From Anaeroplasmataceae bacterium (GTDB lineage: Bacteria; Bacillota_I; Bacilli_A; Acholeplasmatales; Anaeroplasmataceae), in NCBI GenBank assembly GCA_029050385.1, contig JAIDMV010000222.1:1-11992 (forward strand): a stretch of 11,992 nucleotides of DNA, in the 5' to 3' direction. Each line of letters starts with the position of its first letter. The stretch's first letter is position 1. Shown here piece by piece: positions 4,997 through 11,990 of this stretch. Under the pieces are notes generated by a model. The model saw nothing but the letters and a program-made list of their open reading frames with translations, was not told where the DNA came from and did no database searches. A program made the translations under genes and the position numbers.

Positions 4997-7258
4997 ATGA
5001 AATTTAAAAAAATATTAGGTGCTTTACTTTTGGCAGGAGCAGTTGTCTTTGGGCTTAGTGCTTGCAATGACAATTCTGAAGAAAAACCGGAAACTCCTGA
5101 AATAGAAGTTATCTTTAATACAGATGGTGGTAGTACTGTTGACAAGATAAGTCTAAAGGAAGAAGGAACAGTTGAAAAGCCTACTGACCCTACAAAAGAA
5201 GGATATGTATTTGAGGGTTGGTATAAGAATTCCGCCAAGACTACAGAGTGGGATTTTGCAAAGGATGTTGTATCTACTAGTACAACTATATATGCAAAGT
5301 GGGCTAAAATATTGACTTGTGAAGAAGCTACAAAACTTTGTGAGCCAGATGGGTATCAGTCAAAAGAACGTGTTTATATTCGTGGTACAGTTGATAAAAT
5401 TTCAAATCCTACTTATGGAGAAATGACAATATCTGATGCAACAGGTTCTCTTTATGTATATGGAACATATAGTTCTGATGGGAAGCTCAGATATAGTGAG
5501 TTAGAGGATAAGCCATATGCTGGAGATGAGGTATTCTTATCTGGTGTACTTAAAAACTTTAAAGGACAGGCAGAATTATCTAGTGCTTGGATTTTAGAAT
5601 TTACGCATGCTGAAGTGAAGTTTGATGAGTCACAATATTCTAAGATGTCTGTTGCAGAGGCTCGTTCTGCTGCAAAGGATACCAAAATTATTTTAGAAGG
5701 TGTAGTTGCAAAAATCACTTATGCAAATGGTATGATTCCTAGTGGATTCTATTTAGTTGATTCAACAAGCTCAATCTACATTTATGATTCACAAGTCACA
5801 CCTAGAGTTGAAATTGGAAATAAGGTAAAGGTGGCTGGAGTTAAGGATTTATGGATATTAGATACCGAAGCTAGCAATGCTTCTAAGTTTGGTTATAAAG
5901 GCTGTTGTCAGTTATCTAATGCCCATCTTTTAGAAAATGATGGAAAGAAGAATGCTTATGACAAGAGCTGGATTGAAAAAACTACAGTGAAAGAAATCAT
6001 GGATACACCAGTATCTGAAAATATCACAACCTTAATTTATAAGGTAGATGCTTTGGTGAAGAAGGCTGAGGGTACAGGCTTTGTTAATTATTATTTTGAT
6101 GATATTGATGGAGTTACTGGCTCTTATGCATATACACAATGCAATGGTAGTGATTATAGTTGGTTAGATGAATTTGATGGTAAGATTTGTACAGTTTATC
6201 TTTCAGCAATCAATGCTAAATCCTCTGCATCTGGTTGTTCTTGGCGTTTCTTCCCTATTGAAGTAATAGATGAAGGATATACATTTAATAAGGAAGATGC
6301 TCCAAAATTTGCTGTAAATTATTATGGCGTTGGTCAATTTGAAAAGAAATATACTGGGGATCCTGAAAAAGAACTCATAACAAGTGTAACACAAAAATTA
6401 ATTGATGTAGAGAATATAAAATTAGAATATTCATCAAGTGATATCAACGTTGTAAGTTTTGATGTAGAAAATGAAAAACTTATTATGCATATGCATGAAG
6501 AGGGTACTGCAACAATCACAATAAAAGCAACCTATTTAACCTATGAATATTCTACTACAGTTCAAGTAGAATATAAGAAGGTTGTCATCCCTGATACGAT
6601 TTCTGTAGGAGAAGCTATTGCTGCTAATCCATTAGATGGTGGTACAGAGGTTGTTGTTCGTGGAATTGTAGGTCCTTCCTTGGTCAATAGATCTGGATTT
6701 TATTTAATTGATGAAACAGGCGTTATTGCTATAACTACTGATGCAGAAACACTTGGAACGGTATCTTTAGGTGATGAAGTTATTTTAAAGGGAACGAGAA
6801 CATTATTTGGACATGAGGGAGATTATTATGGTCAATCTGTTTTATTAGATTGTGAATTAATTATGAATTTCTATGGCAATCATGAGTATTCTACAGAAAC
6901 ATTTGATCATACAAAGACACTAGATGATCTTTTAAATATGGATATAAAAGAAGACCATACAACACAGGTTTATATTGTTGATGTACAAGTGAAACTAGTT
7001 GAATCCCAGTACTTTTCAAATCTTTATATTCTTTCTCCTACAACAGAAAAGCAAATAAACTTATATTGTAGCAGCGCTAACCAGTATAATTGGTTAAAGA
7101 AATATGCAGGTGAAAATGGTGAACCTGGCGAAACAATCACAATTGAAATTGCATTATGTAATTGGAATAAAAAGAAACAATTCCCTGGTTGTGTATTGGC
7201 TGTTTTAGGTGAAAACGGACAAAAAGAAGTGAATACATTGAATTTTCAAAAGAAATAA
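4997..7258 (+). CDS. Large lipoprotein with InlB B-repeat and duplicated OB-fold-like modules
   Basis: 753 residues, probably anchored to the outer face of the membrane. A lipoprotein signal peptide runs to the lipobox LSAC, lipidated at Cys23. Residues 37-103 are an InlB B-repeat (Listeria-Bacteroides repeat): VIFNTDGGS, DPTKEGYVFEGWY, TTIYAKW. Three OB-fold-like stretches follow, at about 125-185, 230-285 and 550-602, each of the form hhhxGhV...GFYLxDxTGxIxIY...GDEVxLxG. Two copies of another module (about 330-425 and 640-737) share VKEIMDTPVSENITTLIYKV against LDDLLNMDIKEDHTTQVYIV, an YxWL block, and GC near the end. A BIG2-like beta segment (about 470-528) separates the two halves. No nuclease or protease motif is visible, although OB-like domains of this sort can sit in secreted nucleases. 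A ligand- or polymer-binding surface protein is likely; the function is unknown. It ends at a terminator shared with the barstar-like gene. Confidence 0.88.
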   Translation: MKFKKILGALLLAGAVVFGLSACNDNSEEKPETPEIEVIFNTDGGSTVDKISLKEEGTVEKPTDPTKEGYVFEGWYKNSAKTTEWDFAKDVVSTSTTIYAKWAKILTCEEATKLCEPDGYQSKERVYIRGTVDKISNPTYGEMTISDATGSLYVYGTYSSDGKLRYSELEDKPYAGDEVFLSGVLKNFKGQAELSSAWILEFTHAEVKFDESQYSKMSVAEARSAAKDTKIILEGVVAKITYANGMIPSGFYLVDSTSSIYIYDSQVTPRVEIGNKVKVAGVKDLWILDTEASNASKFGYKGCCQLSNAHLLENDGKKNAYDKSWIEKTTVKEIMDTPVSENITTLIYKVDALVKKAEGTGFVNYYFDDIDGVTGSYAYTQCNGSDYSWLDEFDGKICTVYLSAINAKSSASGCSWRFFPIEVIDEGYTFNKEDAPKFAVNYYGVGQFEKKYTGDPEKELITSVTQKLIDVENIKLEYSSSDINVVSFDVENEKLIMHMHEEGTATITIKATYLTYEYSTTVQVEYKKVVIPDTISVGEAIAANPLDGGTEVVVRGIVGPSLVNRSGFYLIDETGVIAITTDAETLGTVSLGDEVILKGTRTLFGHEGDYYGQSVLLDCELIMNFYGNHEYSTETFDHTKTLDDLLNMDIKEDHTTQVYIVDVQVKLVESQYFSNLYILSPTTEKQINLYCSSANQYNWLKKYAGENGEPGETITIEIALCNWNKKKQFPGCVLAVLGENGQKEVNTLNFQKK

Positions 7259-7264
7259 TTAAAT

Positions 7265-7301
7265 AAAAAAGCCTAACTTCAATTGAAGTCAGGCTTTTTT
7301 T
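7265..7301. terminator. Bidirectional terminator between the two lipoprotein units
   Basis: AAAAAAGCCTAACTTC (7265-7280) pairs with GAAGTCAGGCTTTTTT (7285-7300) with a single A-C mismatch and an AATT loop; T runs flank both sides. It stops the large lipoprotein transcript rightwards and the barnase/barstar transcript leftwards. The barstar-like stop codon lies inside its stem. Confidence 0.9.
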
Positions 7302-7545
7302 CTATTGTATATTGGATTAAAGTATTTTCTTTTTGAATGATTTGTAAAACTTCTAATAAAGAAGATTGGTTTTCATAATAAGATAGATTTATCAAATGGA
7401 ATAGAAGGGGAGTGTCATAAAAACTTAAAGCATCGATTAATGCATCATAGTTTGTACCATAAAGCCCTTCGATTTGAGGAAGAAGAAATGAAAACAGTTT
7501 TTGTTTTGTTGAATAAATCTTAAAATCTATTTCTATTTTTCTCAT
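7279..7545 (-). CDS. Barstar-like ribonuclease inhibitor
   Basis: 88 residues, the usual barstar size, with no signal peptide, so cytoplasmic. The core LYGTNYDALIDALS (28-41) corresponds to barstar YYGENLDALWDCLT: D34 and D38 match barstar D35 and D39, which plug the barnase active site (D39 contacts R83, R87 and H102). Barstar Tyr29 is Leu here, and the position of Glu76 is not clearly kept. The opening MRKIEID and the final VLQIIQKENTLIQYTI also fit the fold. Its ATG overlaps the TGA of the barnase lipoprotein gene (ATGA at 7545-7542), and TGAGG stands just upstream of the start, so inhibitor translation is probably coupled to toxin translation. The expected role is to neutralise RNase still in the cytoplasm. 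Recognition rests on this motif, the length and the neighbour, which together are strong. Confidence 0.88.
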   Translation of the reverse strand: MRKIEIDFKIYSTKQKLFSFLLPQIEGLYGTNYDALIDALSFYDTPLLFHLINLSYYENQSSLLEVLQIIQKENTLIQYTIEKKPDFN

Positions 7546-8204
7546 AGAAACCTCAATATAGAAAAACTGCTATAGTGGTCACTTGTATAGAATATTAAAA
7601 AATCCGAAGAAAATACAATGCGTTTTGCATTTCGAGTGGTTCCTGTATAATCGATGTCACACTCTGTGTAGGTCCGACCTTGCTTATAAGGAAGAAGCCC
7701 TTCCCTGTTATAAAATACATCTCCCCCTACGCTGAGCTTATTTTCTTTTGTATAGTCAAATCGATTAAATTTATTTTTGGTACAAAAATTATCTGGAAGT
7801 TTATGATATGTAAAGATGTAGGCTCCGACTTCCTCCATTGATGTGTAAAATCCACTTTCAGTTATAGATATATCACTTAAAGTGATTTCTATGACATCCA
7901 TTCCGTAATTTTCAAAATTGCTTTCCCAGTGCGCAGTTAAGATTATATCCTCTGTTATGGAACTAGAAAAATCATAAGGTTCATTAAAAAGATACCAGTC
8001 TTCAAAGACAGAGTCATCCTTTGTAGGGTCTTGTGGTCTTATTGCCTTTTGTCCTTCCTCAATCCTTTGACTTTCAATTTCTGTTCCACCATCACTATCA
8101 AATTGTACAGTATAAAAGGGAAGTATAGGCGTCTCTATTTCAACTTGACATCCTGGCAAAACAAATAATAAAAATACTAGAAAAAGACTCAACCATTTTT
8201 TCAT
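7542..8204 (-). CDS. Lipoprotein with InlB B-repeat and C-terminal barnase ribonuclease domain
   Basis: 220 residues. MKKW and a hydrophobic stretch lead to the lipobox LPGC, lipidated at Cys19. Residues 30-93 are a divergent InlB B-repeat (YTVQFDSDGG, RPQDPTKDD, ILTAHW). Residues about 104-219 are a barnase-type guanyl-specific RNase (RNase N1/T1 superfamily): TYHKLPDNF (132-140), SVGGDVFYNREG (158-169), TECDIDYTG (180-188), RNAKRIVFSSDFLIFYTSDH (191-210). Every active-site position is kept: K143, R167, E181 (general base, barnase E73), R191, R195 and H210 (general acid, H102). The three barnase tryptophans are replaced, and two cysteines (141, 182) absent from barnase occur. The product should be an exported, membrane-tethered RNase; a second cut releasing it is possible. 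The ATG at 8204 is preferred over the GTG at 8213 for ribosome binding site spacing. It is first in an operon with the barstar-like inhibitor. Function is near certain; the biological target is not. Confidence 0.93.
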   Translation of the reverse strand: MKKWLSLFLVFLLFVLPGCQVEIETPILPFYTVQFDSDGGTEIESQRIEEGQKAIRPQDPTKDDSVFEDWYLFNEPYDFSSSITEDIILTAHWESNFENYGMDVIEITLSDISITESGFYTSMEEVGAYIFTYHKLPDNFCTKNKFNRFDYTKENKLSVGGDVFYNREGLLPYKQGRTYTECDIDYTGTTRNAKRIVFSSDFLIFYTSDHYSSFSILRFL

Positions 8205-8228
8205 ATCATTCACCCACTTTATTTAGTG

Positions 8229-8237
8229 ATTATATCA
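8229..8237 (-). promoter_or_regulatory. Extended -10 promoter of the barnase/barstar operon
   Basis: TGATATAAT on the minus strand (8237-8229) is a perfect extended -10, with no good -35 at the usual distance. The start near 8222 leaves a leader of under 20 bases. The 8205-8392 gap otherwise holds A/T runs and the divergent hppA promoter. Confidence 0.6.
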
Positions 8238-8323
8238 TATGTGACTCTTTTTTTCCTGTTTTTTTGCAAAAATACTTAAAAAAGAACATATTTTTAAGAA
8301 TTATTTTTAAAAAACCATTTCTT

Positions 8324-8358
8324 TTGAAAACGTTTTAGTATATACTTATATGTACATA
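8324..8358 (+). promoter_or_regulatory. hppA promoter region with two palindromes
   Basis: TTGAAA (8324-8329), 17 bases, TATATG (8347-8352) is a plausible promoter. AAAACGTTTT (8327-8336) and TATGTACATA (8349-8358) are perfect 10-bp palindromes overlying the -35 and -10. TTGAAAACGTTTTAG fits the CcpA cre consensus WTGNAANCGNWNNCA except for the last two bases. A regulated promoter is likely; its regulator is not identified. Confidence 0.4.
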
Positions 8359-8392
8359 ATAGTTTGATTAAGAAAAAAGAAAGGAATATTTT

Positions 8393-10480
8393 ATGAGTAA
8401 AGAAAGTATTATTATTCTTTCATGTGTGCTATGTGCATCTATTGTAACATTAGCATATGTGTTTATTCTATTTAGACGTGTAAGTAGAATAAAAATAAAC
8501 AATTCAAAAGTGGAAGAAATTTCTAAATATATTCATCAAGGTGCAATTGCATTTTTAAAAAGAGAATATATGATTATCATTCCATTCGTGATTGTTTTTG
8601 CAATCCTATTAACTGTATTAGGATTTATCCCAGCATTTGAGCATGCTGAAGGAGTAGGCTGGAAGTCAGCAATTTGTTTTGTTGTAGGTGCTTGCTTTTC
8701 AGGTGTAGCTGGTTGGATAGGTATGTTTACCGCAACTAAAGCAAATGCAAGAACCGCTATGAAAGCAGATGAAGAAGGAATGCCTCAGGCTTTAAATACA
8801 GCATTTAGTGGGGGAGCTGTATTAGGTCTAACTGTTGCTGGCTTAGGATTATTAGGATTAGTTGGCTTGTTCTTTGGTGCATATGCATTATTCGGTGTTG
8901 AAGAAGCGGCTAAGGTTGTCAGTGGATATGGTTTAGGCTGTTCTATGATTGCTTTGTTTGCACGTGTTGGTGGTGGTATCTATACTAAGGCAGCAGATGT
9001 TGGAGCAGATTTAGTAGGAAAAATAGAAACAGGAATTCCTGAGGATGATCCGAGAAATCCAGCAACGATTGCAGATAACGTTGGGGATAATGTTGGTGAT
9101 ATTGCAGGTATGGGTTCAGATTTAACAGAATCTTATGTCGGCTCTATTATTTCTGTTTTGACGATTGCAGCAACAATGTTGGTAACAAGCTTAGGAGATA
9201 TTAAGAATTTTATGTTCCCACTGATGATTGCAGGAGTTGGAGTAATCGCTTCTATGCTTGCTGTTATTTTTATTCGATTAAGACAATGGAAAAATCCACA
9301 TAGAGCATTAAACATTGCAACCTATGTGGCAACGGGACTTGTAATTATTGCGACGCTTTTTATAGGAATATTCTATATGGGCTCTGTCAAATTTTTCTTT
9401 GCCGTCCTTGCAGGTTTACTTGCAGGTATTGTGGTTGGTTTTATAGCAGAAATTTATACCTCAAGTGATTATAAAGAGGTAAAACGTATTGCTTATGAAT
9501 CTCAAACTGGACATGCTACAAATATTATTGCAGGTATGGGCAGTGGAATGAAATCTACAGGACTTACAATCTTAGCGTTAGTAGTAGCTATTGCGGTTGC
9601 TTACTTTGTTTGTGGAAGCTATGGTATAGCACTTGCTGCAGTAGGTATGCTTTCTACTTGTGGTATTACAGTTTCAGTAGATGGCTATGGGCCAATTAGT
9701 GATAATGCTGGTGGTATAGCTCAAATGTCTAAGCTAGATCCACATGTACGTGAGATTACAGATAAGCTAGATTCTGTTGGAAATACAACAGCTGCAATTG
9801 GAAAAGGATTCTGTATTGGTTCAGCGACATTAACCTCTTTAGCCTTAATTGTTGGATATTTTAATGCTTCAGGTGTTGATTTTATTGATATTTCTAATCC
9901 AGTATTTATTGTTGGTCTACTTATTGGTGCAATGCTACCTTACCTATTTAGTTCTTTAGTTATTGCATCTGTAGGTCGTGCTGCAAATAAGATGATTGAA
10001 GAGGTAAGAGGTCAATTCGAATCAGACCCTGGTATTTTAAAAGGAGAATCTAATCCGAATTATGCGAAGTGTGTAGATATTTCTACAAAGGCATCCTTAA
10101 AGGAAATGATATTACCTGGTGTTATTTCTGTGTTTGCTCCTATCGTTGCAGGATTAGTCTTCGGTGCAAGTGGTCTAGGAGGCGTATTGATTGGTGGCTT
10201 ATTATCCGCAATTATGTTAGCTGTATTTATGGCAAATTCAGGTGGTGCCTGGGATAATGCTAAAAAATATATTGAAGAGGATCATTTTGGTGGTAAAGGC
10301 TCTGAAACACATCATGCTGCAATTACAGGTGATACTGTTGGAGACCCTTTAAAGGATACTGCAGGTCCTGCAATGGATATTTTAATTAAGCTAATGTCTA
10401 TCATTTCCTTGATTATTGCTCCGCTATTAATTAATTATCAAAGTCTTTGGGACTTAATTGTAAAATGGTTAAATAAATAA
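8393..10480 (+). CDS. hppA: Membrane-bound ion-pumping pyrophosphatase (K+-dependent)
   Basis: 695-residue integral membrane protein, about 16 helices, within the family's size range. It hydrolyses pyrophosphate and pumps H+ or Na+ outward. Hallmarks: KAADVGADLVGK (199-210), DDPRNPATIADNVGDNVGD (218-236) and TGDTVGDPLKDTAGPAMDIL (645-664) carry the aspartates and lysines that bind Mg-pyrophosphate; ISDNAGGIAQM (435-445) is also conserved. GNTTAA (463-468) with Ala where potassium-independent enzymes have Lys marks a K+-dependent enzyme. The gate Glu is in DLTESY (E246), the position seen in Na+-pumping members; plant H+-pumps carry it one helix turn later. Sodium pumping is therefore favoured but not proved. 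AAGGA (8381-8385) stands seven bases before the ATG. It is divergent from the barnase operon and its own unit. No clear intrinsic terminator follows; the hairpin at 10538 may serve. Confidence 0.96.
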   Translation: MSKESIIILSCVLCASIVTLAYVFILFRRVSRIKINNSKVEEISKYIHQGAIAFLKREYMIIIPFVIVFAILLTVLGFIPAFEHAEGVGWKSAICFVVGACFSGVAGWIGMFTATKANARTAMKADEEGMPQALNTAFSGGAVLGLTVAGLGLLGLVGLFFGAYALFGVEEAAKVVSGYGLGCSMIALFARVGGGIYTKAADVGADLVGKIETGIPEDDPRNPATIADNVGDNVGDIAGMGSDLTESYVGSIISVLTIAATMLVTSLGDIKNFMFPLMIAGVGVIASMLAVIFIRLRQWKNPHRALNIATYVATGLVIIATLFIGIFYMGSVKFFFAVLAGLLAGIVVGFIAEIYTSSDYKEVKRIAYESQTGHATNIIAGMGSGMKSTGLTILALVVAIAVAYFVCGSYGIALAAVGMLSTCGITVSVDGYGPISDNAGGIAQMSKLDPHVREITDKLDSVGNTTAAIGKGFCIGSATLTSLALIVGYFNASGVDFIDISNPVFIVGLLIGAMLPYLFSSLVIASVGRAANKMIEEVRGQFESDPGILKGESNPNYAKCVDISTKASLKEMILPGVISVFAPIVAGLVFGASGLGGVLIGGLLSAIMLAVFMANSGGAWDNAKKYIEEDHFGGKGSETHHAAITGDTVGDPLKDTAGPAMDILIKLMSIISLIIAPLLINYQSLWDLIVKWLNK

Positions 10481-10537
10481 AAAATAAAATGGATCAGTTT
10501 TCTAGCTCGTTTCCATAGGGAATTTTTCCGCATAAGT

Positions 10538-10575
10538 AGAGTGCACTATACCTTACAAGCAAGGCAGTGCGCTCT
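10538..10575. other. Strong hairpin downstream of hppA
   Basis: AGAGTGCACT (10538-10547) pairs with AGTGCGCTCT (10566-10575) over 10 positions with one G-U, and CCTT/AAGG (10551-10554, 10561-10564) extends the stem to an ACAAGC loop. No T run follows, so it is not a textbook terminator. It may stabilise the hppA 3' end or attenuate transcription. The rest of 10481-10578 shows only a weak TTCC/GGAA hairpin (10511-10522) before five Ts. Confidence 0.45.
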
Positions 10576-10578
10576 TGC

Positions 10579-10607
10579 TTTACTTGTTCATTTAATTGTA
10601 GTATAAT
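10579..10607 (+). promoter_or_regulatory. Promoter of the GNAT gene
   Basis: TTTACT (10579-10584), 17-base spacer, TATAAT (10602-10607). The start near 10614 gives a leader of about 29 bases carrying GAAGGG at 10631-10636. Confidence 0.6.
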
Positions 10608-10642
10608 ATTAGAGTGATAAATAGTAATTTGAAGGGATGATT

Positions 10643-11074
10643 ATGGAATATACATTTAGAAAATGTGTTAAAACAGATTTGGATTTTATCATTGAACTAA
10701 AAAGAAAATGTTTCAGATGGTATATTGAAAAGATATATGGCTGGGATGAAAATAAACAGTTAGAATTAACGAAACAAGAAATGTGCGACAATCTTTCTGA
10801 TATGAAGATTATTCAAGTAAAAGGACAAGATGTTGGTCTTTTCACATTTATTAAAGAGGAAAACGGCGATTATTTAATCGGAATGTTTGCTATATTACCC
10901 GAGTGGCAAAATCATGGACTTGGCACTAAAATTTTAAAAGATATTATTTTGGAACATCCAAACACGAGGTTTCACTTAAAAACTTATCAAGAAAATCCCG
11001 CTCGCTTTTTGTATGAAAGGATGGGATTTCATAAGTATGACGAAACCGATACGCATTGGTTAATGGAACGTTAA
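10643..11074 (+). CDS. GNAT family N-acetyltransferase
   Basis: 143 residues, a normal single GNAT domain, cytoplasmic. GNAT enzymes move the acetyl group of acetyl-CoA to an amine. Motif A is present: YLIGMFAILPEWQNHGLGTK (77-96), with QNHGLG (89-94) as the Q/R-x-x-G-x-G/A loop binding the CoA pyrophosphate. Motif B is RFLYERMGF (121-129), ending in the usual tyrosine-containing helix before the last strand. The N-terminal region (residues 5-50: RKCVKTDLDFIIELKRKCF...) forms the substrate side and shows no drug-resistance signature, so the substrate is unknown; small-molecule or protein targets are both possible. The ATG at 10643 is favoured over the ATG at 10637, because AAGGG (10632-10636) is adjacent to the latter and well spaced for the former. 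Monocistronic, with its own promoter and terminator. Confidence 0.88.
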   Translation: MEYTFRKCVKTDLDFIIELKRKCFRWYIEKIYGWDENKQLELTKQEMCDNLSDMKIIQVKGQDVGLFTFIKEENGDYLIGMFAILPEWQNHGLGTKILKDIILEHPNTRFHLKTYQENPARFLYERMGFHKYDETDTHWLMER

Positions 11075-11096
11075 ATTTCAATTCATCCAGCAATTT

Positions 11097-11130
11097 AAAA
11101 AGCGAAGAATTTTAAAGTTCTTCGCTTTTT
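11097..11130. terminator. Bidirectional terminator between GNAT and ZIP genes
   Basis: AAAAAGCGAAGAA (11097-11109) and TTCTTCGCTTTTT (11118-11130) form a perfect 13-bp stem with an 8-base loop and T runs on both sides. It serves the GNAT gene and, about 40 bases past its stop, the ZIP gene. Confidence 0.9.
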
Positions 11131-11169
11131 ATAATTTCTATGGGAAGTGCGCTTTTCTAACTCACTTTT

Positions 11170-11895
11170 TTATCCTAGCATGACATCTAAAATCATCATA
11201 ATTACAAATCCAATGCAAATCCCAATGTTGCATATGTGGCTATGAGAAGAAGGAATGAGTTCATCTACTACAACAAAGATCATTGCTCCAGCAGCAAAGC
11301 TCAGTAAATATGGCATGGATGGTTCAATATATATCATTAGCAGATAAGCTATAACACTGGCTATAGGTTCAACTACTCCAGATAAGAATCCTTTCCAAAA
11401 TGCTTTTAATTTAGAATGTTCAGGAACTAAATTTAAAGATATAATACTACCTTCAGGAATATTTTGTATACCTATACCAAAGCTTAATGCTAAAGCTGTT
11501 GTTGCTAAAAAAGCATCTCCATGCATTGCGGCAGCAAAGGCAACTCCTACGGATAGACCCTCAGGAATATTGTGTATAACCACAGCTAAATTGAGCATAT
11601 TGACATTAACTTTTTTCCTTTTATTCATATAGATGTCAAATAGCATCAATAGAAGCATTCCAAGGACAAATCCTATTGCTGCAGGAATGTAACAGGTATA
11701 TGGATTATCTCCAGAAAGTTCAATAGCTGGTATAATTAAGCTCCAAATAGAAGCTGCAAGCATAACCCCCGCTGCAAACCCTTGGAGTAAGTTTTTTAGA
11801 CTTGGATGAAAATCTTTTTTGATTAAAAAAACCAACAGTGAGCCTATCGTTGTTCCTAGAAGAGGAATGATAAAGCCTAGGATTAAAATTTGCAT
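11170..11895 (-). CDS. ZIP family divalent metal transporter
   Basis: 241-residue membrane protein with eight hydrophobic segments, typical of short bacterial ZIP (ZupT/GufA-like) carriers that bring Zn2+, Fe2+ or Mn2+ into the cytoplasm. The paired metal-site helices are clear: VVIHNIPEGLSVGVAF (105-120, TM4) and GIGIQNIPEGS (140-150, TM5), with H108, N109, E112, N145 and E148 in metal-binding positions. DELIPSSHSH (211-220) lies in TM7 and the following loop. The cytoplasmic loop between TM3 and TM4, often His-rich, is short and lysine-rich here (MNKRKKVNVN), with no histidines. Specificity cannot be read from sequence. The ATG at 11895 has AGGTGA five bases upstream; an in-frame GTG at 11904 overlaps that site and is rejected. 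It stands alone, convergent with the GNAT gene. Confidence 0.93.
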   Translation of the reverse strand: MQILILGFIIPLLGTTIGSLLVFLIKKDFHPSLKNLLQGFAAGVMLAASIWSLIIPAIELSGDNPYTCYIPAAIGFVLGMLLLMLFDIYMNKRKKVNVNMLNLAVVIHNIPEGLSVGVAFAAAMHGDAFLATTALALSFGIGIQNIPEGSIISLNLVPEHSKLKAFWKGFLSGVVEPIASVIAYLLMIYIEPSMPYLLSFAAGAMIFVVVDELIPSSHSHICNIGICIGFVIMMILDVMLG

Positions 11896-11912
11896 TTTTC
11901 TCACCTATCTTA

Positions 11913-11926
11913 TTAATATGCATTAA
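11913..11926. promoter_or_regulatory. Inverted repeat upstream of the ZIP gene, possible operator
   Basis: TTAAT (11913-11917), ATGC, ATTAA (11922-11926) is a perfect 5-bp inverted repeat lying 18 bases before the ZIP start, where a metal-responsive repressor could act. No known Zur, Fur or MntR box is matched. A good -35/-10 pair for the ZIP gene was not found. Confidence 0.25.
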
Positions 11927-11981
11927 AAATAACAATGTTTTAGGATTTTTTCTAAAAAAATGTAAAAAAATTAAAAAAATA

Positions 11982-11990
11982 TGCTATAAT
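11982..11990 (+). promoter_or_regulatory. Extended -10 promoter at the right edge
   Basis: TGCTATAAT is a perfect extended -10, preceded by A-rich DNA (11951-11980) that could act as an UP element. It points out of the window, so the gene it serves is not visible. Confidence 0.55.

Noticed and set aside
11145..11185. AAGTG/CACTT hairpin with T run as a further terminator
   Set aside because: The stem is only 5 bp with a long loop and overlaps the ZIP stop; the 13-bp hairpin at 11097-11130 is the convincing terminator.
11905..11936. Promoter TTGTTA-17-TAAGAT for the ZIP gene
   Set aside because: The -10 is weak, and the start point would leave almost no leader before the ATG at 11895.
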